Below are positions 58,300-64,000 of a stretch of DNA of 64,000 nucleotides, in pieces. Position 1 is the first letter of the stretch; each line of letters opens with the position of its first letter. Position numbers and translations under genes: made by a program. Source of the DNA: MB1-2 sp046566065 (GTDB taxonomy: Bacteria; Actinomycetota; CADDZG01; WHSQ01); the NCBI GenBank assembly GCA_046566065.1, contig JBKHXK010000012.1:1-64000 (forward strand), in the 5' to 3' direction. The notes beneath the pieces were generated by a model. It was given only the letters and a program-made list of their open reading frames with translations. It was not told the DNA's origin and made no database searches.

Positions 58300-58677
58300 T
58301 TACTTTGGCAAGCGGATGCGCATCCCCGCGGCGAGGCCTCCGGTGAGGTCGTTCGTGTCCTCCAGGAGGTCCACGTAGGCCCGCAGATCGATGCCCTCGG
58401 GGGCGTAGCGCTCGGCCAGGCCCCACAGGGTGTCCCCCGAGCGGACGGTCACCGCCCGAGGAGCGTCGGACCGAGAGGCGGCGGGCGCCGATCCGCTGGG
58501 GCCGGTGGCCAGCAGGAAGGCGCAGACCATGACCAGGAGCACCCCGGCGAGCCCGGCCCTTCGCCTACGAGCCTCCATCCGCCTGCGTCGAGCCCGGACG
58601 AGGGCGGCGCGCTGCGGTGGGAACCGGTACAGAACCGCCTGCTGGGCCGGGTAGAGCTCTTCCTGCCGGATCGCCAT
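58300..58677 (-). CDS. LysM-domain membrane protein (YneA-like, SOS-linked)
   Basis: A 125-residue protein: a 40-residue basic cytoplasmic start (RAALVRARRRRMEARRRR), one membrane helix (AGLAGVLLVMVCAFLLATG), then a Ser/Ala-rich linker and a C-terminal LysM peptidoglycan-binding domain (VTVRSGDTLWGLAERYAPEG, LTGGLAAGMRIRLPK). The same design and the position divergent from lexA are typical of YneA/DivS-type SOS division inhibitors in Gram-positive bacteria. Its start is 80 bases from the nearest of four SOS boxes. Inhibition of cell division during DNA damage is the likely role. Confidence 0.82.
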   Translation of the reverse strand: MAIRQEELYPAQQAVLYRFPPQRAALVRARRRRMEARRRRAGLAGVLLVMVCAFLLATGPSGSAPAASRSDAPRAVTVRSGDTLWGLAERYAPEGIDLRAYVDLLEDTNDLTGGLAAGMRIRLPK

Positions 58678-58757
58678 CTCTCTAGACCTCCACTCGATTC
58701 GTAGTGACTCCGATCACGCTAGCCACGGGGTGTGACAAACAACGCCTGTGGCTAGAG

Positions 58758-58871
58758 CGAACGTCTGTTCGATACTGTATACGAACGTATGTTCGTGTGC
58801 AAGACCAAGTATCGAACGCATGTTCTTGATTTCTGCGCGACGGGGAGGTAGCTTTGTCGAACGCACGTTCG
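58758..58871. promoter_or_regulatory. Four SOS (LexA) boxes in the lexA-LysM divergent promoter
   Basis: Four sites fit CGAAC-N4-GTTCG: CGAACGTCTGTTCG (58758-58771), CGAACGTATGTTCG (58782-58795), CGAACGCATGTTCT (58813-58826, one mismatch at the last base) and CGAACGCACGTTCG (58858-58871). Distances between starts are 24, 31 and 45 bases. They fill the 210-base gap between the LysM gene and lexA and must control both. Confidence 0.95.
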
Positions 58872-58887
58872 CTACGTCAGGGGGATC

Positions 58888-59526
58888 ATGGTGGAAGGGC
58901 TCACGGAACGCCAGCGCCAGACGCTTCGCTACATCGCCGAGACCGTGGCCGAGCGCGGCTATCCCCCGTCGGTGCGCGAGGCCTGCGAGGCGCTGGGCCT
59001 GGCTTCCAGCTCCACCGTGCACTCCCATCTGAAGGCCCTGCAGCGTAAGGGATACATCAAGGTCGACCCCACCAAGCCCCGAGCGATCGAGGTCCTGTTC
59101 GATCCCGAGACCGGTTTGGCCGCGGAACGCAGGCCCTCTCGTTCGGTCCCCCTGCTGGGGCGGATCGCGGCCGGAACCCCGATCCTTGCCGAAGAGCAGA
59201 TCGAAGAGATCTATCCGATGCCCGCAGACCTCGTCGGAGACGGGACCGTCTTCATGCTAGAGGTCCACGGTGACTCGATGATCGAGGCGGGGATCATGGA
59301 CGGGGACTTCGTCGTGATCAACCAGCAGCCCACCGCCCACTCCGGCGAGATCGTCGCGGCGATGATCCCCAACGAGTTCGGTGACGCCGAGGCGACCGTC
59401 AAGACGATCAGGCACCGGGGTTCGGCGATCGTCTTCGAGCCGGCCAACCCGCGACTCGAGCCGTTCGAAGCCCCACCGGGAACCGAGGTCCTCGGCAAGG
59501 TCGTAGCGGTCTTCCGCAAGCTCTAG
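58888..59526 (+). CDS. lexA: LexA repressor
   Basis: A 212-residue SOS repressor. N-terminal winged helix: TERQRQTLRYIAETVAERGY, SVREACEALGLASSSTVHSH and LKALQRKGYIK. The S24 autoprotease domain has the cleavage site Ala95-Gly96 in RIAAGTP, catalytic Ser130 in VHGDSMIEAGI and Lys172 in TVKTIRH. On DNA damage RecA filaments trigger self-cleavage. ATG 58888 follows AGGGGG. Four SOS boxes upstream show autoregulation. Confidence 0.97.
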   Translation: MVEGLTERQRQTLRYIAETVAERGYPPSVREACEALGLASSSTVHSHLKALQRKGYIKVDPTKPRAIEVLFDPETGLAAERRPSRSVPLLGRIAAGTPILAEEQIEEIYPMPADLVGDGTVFMLEVHGDSMIEAGIMDGDFVVINQQPTAHSGEIVAAMIPNEFGDAEATVKTIRHRGSAIVFEPANPRLEPFEAPPGTEVLGKVVAVFRKL

Positions 59527-59589
59527 CGGTCAGGACCTGGCCCACTCCCTCTTCGCGCGTCTTCCGGTGCCGGGGGCCTGCGCGCGGAG

Positions 59590-60165
59590 TCAGAAGTTGC
59601 GGGCCCGGCCTCCCCGAAGCGGGAACCGGGCCAGCACCTCCTGGGGTTTGTCTCCCCGACCGCGGATGATGGCGAGGTTGTCGACCTCCATCTCCCACGT
59701 GAGCTCGGCTCGGTTGAGGCGTGACACGACCTGTGGCAGCAGCTCTGAAGTGACATCTCCCTGAGCGACCGTGATGTGAGGGACCCACCTGGCGGGGTGA
59801 TACTCCGGACTGGGCTCGGTCGTAGCCATGGCCCCTGCGCTCCACAGCGCGAGCTGGAGCTTGGTGAGCTCCGGTGTGCGCACGATCGGAAGGTAGAGCG
59901 TCGGCCGCTCGCCGGAGAAGATGCCCAGACCTGCCGTCTGGATCTTCAAGGGCCGGGCGTTGGTCGCGACGTCTCCGACGACGCGCTCGAGCATCTCCAG
60001 GTCGAACGAGCGCGAGGTCTGATAACTGAAGTGTGGATCGGGAGAGATCGACACGGCCTCGAGCCCGAACCCGTCGTTCAACTCCTGCCAGATAGCCAGC
60101 ACCTTCGCCGCATGGTCTTCGTCGAGCAGCGAGGCCGTCGCCGCCATGGCCCTCTTGGCGCTCAC
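59590..60165 (-). CDS. 2'-5' RNA ligase superfamily protein
   Basis: A 191-residue protein of the 2H phosphoesterase fold: motif 1 PHFSYQTS (H-x-S) and motif 2 PHITVAQG (H-x-T) about 100 residues apart, with strands around IQTAGLGIFSGERP. The bacterial members open or close 2'-5' phosphodiester links in RNA or act as cyclic phosphodiesterases; the in vivo substrate is unknown. I choose GTG 60165, which overlaps the GNAT stop (GTGA), over ATG 60147. Last gene of the dapF-dapL-hflX run. Confidence 0.75.
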   Translation of the reverse strand: MSAKRAMAATASLLDEDHAAKVLAIWQELNDGFGLEAVSISPDPHFSYQTSRSFDLEMLERVVGDVATNARPLKIQTAGLGIFSGERPTLYLPIVRTPELTKLQLALWSAGAMATTEPSPEYHPARWVPHITVAQGDVTSELLPQVVSRLNRAELTWEMEVDNLAIIRGRGDKPQEVLARFPLRGGRARNF

Positions 60166-60683
60166 AGCCGAGCGACCATGTAGATCTCCTCGCGGGTGTC
60201 GCCGGGTGCCACCCGGATCACGTCCGGGATGCGTGCCGCGACCTCGTATCCGTATCGCTCGTAGAAGGCCTCTCTGCCCGTCCCGCCGCGTACGGTGAGG
60301 TGGAGCTGTTCCAGGCCCAGCGTCCGGGCCACGCGCGTGATCTCGCCCAGGAGCGCGCCACCTATCCCCCGCCCTTGCAGGTCCGGATGCACCTGCAACC
60401 TCTTGACGGTCGCCCAGTGTCGGAACAGAGGGCCGGGACGGAAGGTGAGGAAGCCGAAACCGACCACCGCGCCATCTAGAAGAGCCACGACCATGTGATC
60501 CTTCCCGGCCTCGACGCGACCGAGGGCGTCTTCGCGCACCGAGCGCAGGTCGTCGTGGGTCGCGGGGGCCGCGGCCCCCACGGCTCCGCCCGCATTCGTC
60601 ACGTCGAGCCAGATCTCGGCCACGCGCTCTACGAGCGGCGCGTCGAGGGGCGGATCCAAGAGGAAGGTGAGCTCCCCGGACAT
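60162..60683 (-). CDS. GNAT family N-acetyltransferase
   Basis: A 173-residue GNAT enzyme with the acetyl-CoA motif KRLQVHPDLQGRGIGGALL and C-terminal LTVRGGTGREAFYERYGYEV. The N-terminal part (DAPLVERVAEIWLDVTNAG) suggests an alternative acceptor pocket. Acceptor unknown. Its ATG shares a base with the hflX stop (TGATG), so it is translationally coupled to hflX and to the 2'-5' RNA ligase gene after it. Confidence 0.87.
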   Translation of the reverse strand: MSGELTFLLDPPLDAPLVERVAEIWLDVTNAGGAVGAAAPATHDDLRSVREDALGRVEAGKDHMVVALLDGAVVGFGFLTFRPGPLFRHWATVKRLQVHPDLQGRGIGGALLGEITRVARTLGLEQLHLTVRGGTGREAFYERYGYEVAARIPDVIRVAPGDTREEIYMVARL

Positions 60684-62029
60684 CAGCTCGGCGACCCGGA
60701 CTCCGCCCCGACGTAAGCACCGAACTCGGACAGGATCTGGCGCGGGAGCCGGGCTACGAGATGGGTCCCGTCGGAGTCGTAGGTCTCCTGAAGCACCTCA
60801 CCGTCCTCGTGCACGCGCGCGACCAGGTCCCCGCGGTCGAACGGGATATCCAAGGCGACCTCTACGCGCAGCCGGGCCAGGTGATCGGACAGCGCATCGA
60901 GCACCTCTGAGATCCCGCTACCGCTGTTCGCTGAAGTGAAGACGGCGTCGGGATATCGACCGCGGATCTTGTCGAGCTCGACGGTATCCAGCAGGTCGGT
61001 CTTGTTCATGACCAGTAGAGCAGGCTTGTCGGCGGCCCCGATCTCGCGCAGCACCCCCGTCACCGCCGAGATCTGTCGCTCCGGGTCGCGGCTCGCGTCG
61101 ACCACATGCAGGAGCAGCTCCGCGTCGAGCACCTCTTCCAGCGTCGAGCGGAAGGCTTCCACGAGATCGTGCGGCAGCTTGCGGACGAACCCCACGGTGT
61201 CGGTCAGGAGCACGGAGGACCCGTGGGGAAGATCCAGTCGACGCGTCGTCGGGTCGAGCGTCGAGAACAAGCGATCCTCGATCAGGACGCTCGCGTCGGT
61301 GAGAGAGCGCAGCAGGGTGGACTTACCGGCGTTGGTGTAGCCGACGAGAGCCACGACGGGCGCACCGATCTTCGCGCGCTTCTTGCGTTTGACGGCGCGC
61401 GTGCGCTCCAGCTCTTCGAGGTCTTTCTTCACGCGCTGGATGCGACGCAGGATGGCCCGGCGCTCGGCCTCCAGCGCCGTCTCTCCCGGCCCTCTCGAGG
61501 TCCCGATACCTCCGAGGCGAGACAACACCTCTCCCCAGCCGCGCAGTCTCGGCAACCGATAGTTCAGCTGGGCGAGCTCGATCTGCAGCTTCCCCTCGGC
61601 AGAGCGCGCATGCTGGGCGAAGATGTCGAGGATCAGGGCGGTGCGATCGATGATCTTGAGGCCGCGTTCGGCCAGAGGGTTCACACCGGCGATCTCTTCG
61701 AGGTTCCGGCCCTGGGCGGGGGTCAGCTCGTCATCGAAGATCACCATGTCGGCGTCGAGCGCTCCCGCCGATTCGATGACCTCTTGGACCTTGCCTTTCC
61801 CGATGTAGGTAGCCGCGTCCGGGTGGTCGCGCTTCTGGATGAAGCGATCGAGCGCATCCGCGCCGGCGGTGTCGGCGAGAGCCTCTAGCTCCGTCAGCGA
61901 CCACTCCGCCTCTTCGACGTCGTCCGTCCCGAACACCGCCCCGACCAGGATGGCCTTCTCGCGTTCGGGCCGGGTCTCATATGTCTTCGCGCCCGAGCGC
62001 TGCTCGGTGGGCCGGGTCGCGCGGGTCAG
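60683..62029 (-). CDS. hflX: GTPase HflX, probably starting at CTG
   Basis: A ribosome-associated GTPase, 448 residues if started at CTG 62029. N-terminal HflX domain ([64 protein letters not shown]) and G domain (G1 [10 protein letters not shown]3 [13 protein letters not shown]4 MNKTDL). HflX splits or rescues stalled ribosomes, notably after heat or antibiotic stress. The only usual start codon, GTG 61936, would remove [12 protein letters not shown], the first strand of the domain. CTG 62029 overlaps the dapL stop (CTGA) with AGGAAG 8 bases upstream. Genes behind it: GNAT and 2'-5' RNA ligase. Confidence 0.9.
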   Translation of the reverse strand: MTRATRPTEQRSGAKTYETRPEREKAILVGAVFGTDDVEEAEWSLTELEALADTAGADALDRFIQKRDHPDAATYIGKGKVQEVIESAGALDADMVIFDDELTPAQGRNLEEIAGVNPLAERGLKIIDRTALILDIFAQHARSAEGKLQIELAQLNYRLPRLRGWGEVLSRLGGIGTSRGPGETALEAERRAILRRIQRVKKDLEELERTRAVKRKKRAKIGAPVVALVGYTNAGKSTLLRSLTDASVLIEDRLFSTLDPTTRRLDLPHGSSVLLTDTVGFVRKLPHDLVEAFRSTLEEVLDAELLLHVVDASRDPERQISAVTGVLREIGAADKPALLVMNKTDLLDTVELDKIRGRYPDAVFTSANSGSGISEVLDALSDHLARLRVEVALDIPFDRGDLVARVHEDGEVLQETYDSDGTHLVARLPRQILSEFGAYVGAESGSPS

Positions 62030-63186
62030 TTGGCGATCTTCCTCAGTCTCTCCACGCCTTCCTGCAGACGGTCGTCTGCCAGCGTTAGAGAGAACCGCAC
62101 GAAGCCCTCACCGGTCGGGCCGTAGCCGTTGCCCGGCGCCACCACGATGTCCGCCTCGTCGAGCAGGAAGGTGGTGTACGACTCGGAAGTGTGCCCCTCG
62201 GGCACCGGCACCCAGACGTAGATCGATCCCTTGGGTGGATCGACCTCGACACCCATCGACTTCAGGCCGTCGCAGAGCAGATCGCGCCGGCGCCGATAGG
62301 TGTCGACGGTCTCCTCCAGGTAGTCCTGGGGACCGTCGATCGCGGCGATGCCGGCGTGCTGGACCGCGTCGAAGATCCCGGAGTCGATGTTGGTCTTCAG
62401 CCGCTTGATCGCCTCGATCGCCTGCGGAGCTCCGGCGACCCATCCGATGCGCCAACCGGTCATGTTGTAGGTCTTCGAGAGCGAGTGGAACTCGATCGCG
62501 CAGTCCATGGCGCCGTCCACCTGCAGGACGCTCGGCGCGATGTACCCGTCGAAGGTGACCTCGGTGTAGGCGGCATCGTGCGCGAGCAGGAGGTCGTTGC
62601 TCTTGCAGAAGGCCACGGCTTCGGCGAAGAAGTCTGCCTCGACGCACGCGGAGGTCGGGTTCGAGGGGTAGTTGAGCCAGAGCACGCGAGCCCTCTCCAC
62701 GACCTCGGCCGGAAGACCTGCGAGGTCGGGTTTGAAGTCGTTCTCCGGGAGGAGCGGCATCAACACGGCCTCGCCGTGGGCCAGGATCGTGCCGGTCTCG
62801 TAGACGGGGTAGCCGGGATCCGGGATCAATGCCACGTCACCGGGGTCAACGAACGCAACCGGCAGGTGGAAGATCCCCTCCTTGGAGCCGACCAGCGGCT
62901 GGACCTCGTCATCGGCATCGAGCTTCACGCCGAATCGGCGCTGGTACCAACCCGCGATGGACTCCCGGAACTCGGGCATGCCCGTGTAGCTCGGGTAGTC
63001 GTGCGTCGCCGCATCCATGACGGCCTTCTGCAAGGCCTCCACCACGTGCGGGGGGCTGGGCAGGTCGGGGTCGCCCACACCGAACGAGATGATGTCGGCG
63101 CCGCGCTTGCGAGCCTCTGCAACCTTGCGATCGATCTCTGCGAACAGGTACGGCGGTAGCTTCTCGATCCTCTTTGCGGTTCTCAG
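62026..63186 (-). CDS. dapL: LL-diaminopimelate aminotransferase, starting at CTG
   Basis: A 386-residue PLP aminotransferase of the DapL/AlaC group, making LL-diaminopimelate directly from tetrahydrodipicolinate for lysine and peptidoglycan. Landmarks: [51 protein letters not shown], and [17 protein letters not shown] with the PLP lysine. The frame has TAA right before CTG 63186 and no ATG, GTG or TTG until GTG 63078, which would cut 36 conserved residues. GGAGG lies 6 bases upstream of CTG, so CTG is the start. It overlaps the dapF stop (CTGA). Confidence 0.95.
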   Translation of the reverse strand: MRTAKRIEKLPPYLFAEIDRKVAEARKRGADIISFGVGDPDLPSPPHVVEALQKAVMDAATHDYPSYTGMPEFRESIAGWYQRRFGVKLDADDEVQPLVGSKEGIFHLPVAFVDPGDVALIPDPGYPVYETGTILAHGEAVLMPLLPENDFKPDLAGLPAEVVERARVLWLNYPSNPTSACVEADFFAEAVAFCKSNDLLLAHDAAYTEVTFDGYIAPSVLQVDGAMDCAIEFHSLSKTYNMTGWRIGWVAGAPQAIEAIKRLKTNIDSGIFDAVQHAGIAAIDGPQDYLEETVDTYRRRRDLLCDGLKSMGVEVDPPKGSIYVWVPVPEGHTSESYTTFLLDEADIVVAPGNGYGPTGEGFVRFSLTLADDRLQEGVERLRKIAN

Positions 63187-64000
63187 TTACGTCCTCCCAT
63201 CACGGCTTCGAGGTCGACATCGCCGGTGAAGGCGTGAACGACCGGGCCGGTCATGTAGACCGGCGCTTCCTTCTCCAAGCTTCCATCCCATTCGATCTGG
63301 AGCTCGCCACCTTGGAGAGCGATAGTGGTCTCCGACGATGCTCCCGCGACGAGCTTCGCCGCCACGGCCACGGCGCAGGCGCCCGTGCCGCACGCCAGCG
63401 TCTCGCCCGATCCGCGCTCCCACACCCGCATGCGCACACGGTCCGGACGCTCGACCTTGGCGAACTCGACGTTGGTCCCGTTCGGGAACATCTTGTGCTT
63501 CTCGATGGTGGGCCCGAACGGAAGCGAATCGACCGGTTCGTTCTCGACGAACAGCACCGCGTGCGGATTGCCCATCGAGAGGATCGAAGCCTCCAACGAG
63601 CTGGAGCCCAGATCGATCTGGGCGTGAAGTGCGTCGTCGCCGTCCCAGCGCACCGGCACCTCCGACGGCCGGAAGATCGGTGGACCCATGTCCACCCTCA
63701 CCACCGAGGGAGCCACGACCTCGACGGTCTTCAGCCCCGCTCCCGTCTCGATCGTCAGCGTGTCCTTCTCCGTAAGTCCCTGATCCCGGGCGAAGATCGC
63801 TACGCAGCGGATGCCGTTGCCGCACATCTCGCTCGGGGACCCGTCGGAATTGATGTAGTCCATGACGAAGTCGCCCCCATCCTTGCCGGGGGCCACCCGG
63901 ATGGCGCCATCTCCGCCGATCCCGAAGCGCCGGTCACAGAGGGCGCGAGCCATCTCCGCGGTCAGTTCGAGCCGATCGTCCGGATCGGCGAGCATGACGA
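63183..64000 (-). CDS. dapF: Diaminopimelate epimerase, N-terminus cut by the window edge
   Basis: The last ~271 residues of DapF, which turns LL-diaminopimelate into the meso form used in lysine and peptidoglycan synthesis. Both catalytic cysteines are present: EMCGNGIRCVA (proton donor/acceptor 1) and LACGTGACAVAVA (2). The frame is open at 64000; the family's first ~15 residues (usual KGHGTGND part) lie beyond, so the ATG at 63995 is internal (FVMLADPDD reading). The TGA stop overlaps the CTG of dapL by 4 bases, matching the pathway order. Confidence 0.95.
   Translation of the reverse strand, partial: VMLADPDDRLELTAEMARALCDRRFGIGGDGAIRVAPGKDGGDFVMDYINSDGSPSEMCGNGIRCVAIFARDQGLTEKDTLTIETGAGLKTVEVVAPSVVRVDMGPPIFRPSEVPVRWDGDDALHAQIDLGSSSLEASILSMGNPHAVLFVENEPVDSLPFGPTIEKHKMFPNGTNVEFAKVERPDRVRMRVWERGSGETLACGTGACAVAVAAKLVAGASSETTIALQGGELQIEWDGSLEKEAPVYMTGPVVHAFTGDVDLEAVMGGRN

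Overview
The window is high-GC, densely packed bacterial DNA with many 1-8 base gene overlaps. It is almost certainly from a deep-branching member of the Actinomycetota, probably a metagenome assembly because it contains a 10-N scaffold gap. Pointers to that phylum are the LexA boxes of the CGAAC-N4-GTTCG type, a mycothiol-family DinB-fold enzyme, an FHA/FtsK type VII secretion ATPase with WXG100 proteins, a B12-dependent ribonucleotide reductase with NrdR, and a dapF-dapL-hflX-lexA neighbourhood. I cannot assign a class or genus.

Layout. 1-12600: signalling and envelope genes (response regulators, a GGDEF-EAL enzyme, a two-component pair), bioY, tRNA-Cys, a PHP phosphoesterase divergent from an ATP-dependent DNA ligase, yjbQ, an HTTM-type membrane protein pair and an RTX-repeat protein. 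12685-18999: a type VII-like module (FHA protein, three-ATPase FtsK/EccC-like protein, WXG100 protein, membrane Ser/Thr kinase) in which one in-frame TAG separates the FHA part from the ATPase part. 19100-29400: mixed metabolic, transport and hydrolase genes, including a DUF2182/DUF1326 pair and YibE/F. 29413-32457: fdhD and a YdeP/FdhF-like molybdoenzyme carrying the N gap. 32500-45434: secreted proteins (META, M19-like, metzincin, zinc phospholipase C, LVIVD), PadR/RDD, DinB and VOC proteins, and orphan receiver proteins. 45575-48762: SDR and F420-type oxidoreductase divergent from MarR, then a TRIC channel. 48773-50258: an RsbQ-like hydrolase overlapping a PAS protein with a Cys4 tail. 50464-53392: tRNA-Gly, a decayed integrase and a second type VII-like cluster. 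53435-64000: a nucleotide, SOS and lysine core block (dut, nrdR, nrdJ, LysM, lexA, 2'-5' RNA ligase, GNAT, hflX, dapL, dapF).

How parts work together. nrdR lies downstream of nrdJ, and two NrdR-box-like sites exactly 31 bp apart lie upstream of nrdJ, which fits local feedback control of dNTP synthesis. lexA and a divergent LysM protein share four strong SOS boxes, which suggests a YneA-like checkpoint. PadR and MarR genes each sit beside a palindrome that probably acts as their operator. The kinase, FHA and ATPase module suggests phospho-regulated secretion of small helical-hairpin proteins, and the tRNA-Gly cluster may supply additional substrates or chaperones.

The most unusual points are: dapL can only open at a CTG codon, with an ideal Shine-Dalgarno, and hflX shows the same CTGA junction; the TAG inside an otherwise continuous FHA-FtsK frame; the four-box lexA promoter; the RsbQ partner that has a Cys4 tail where a phosphatase would be expected; and the integrase fossil beside the accessory type VII-like cluster.
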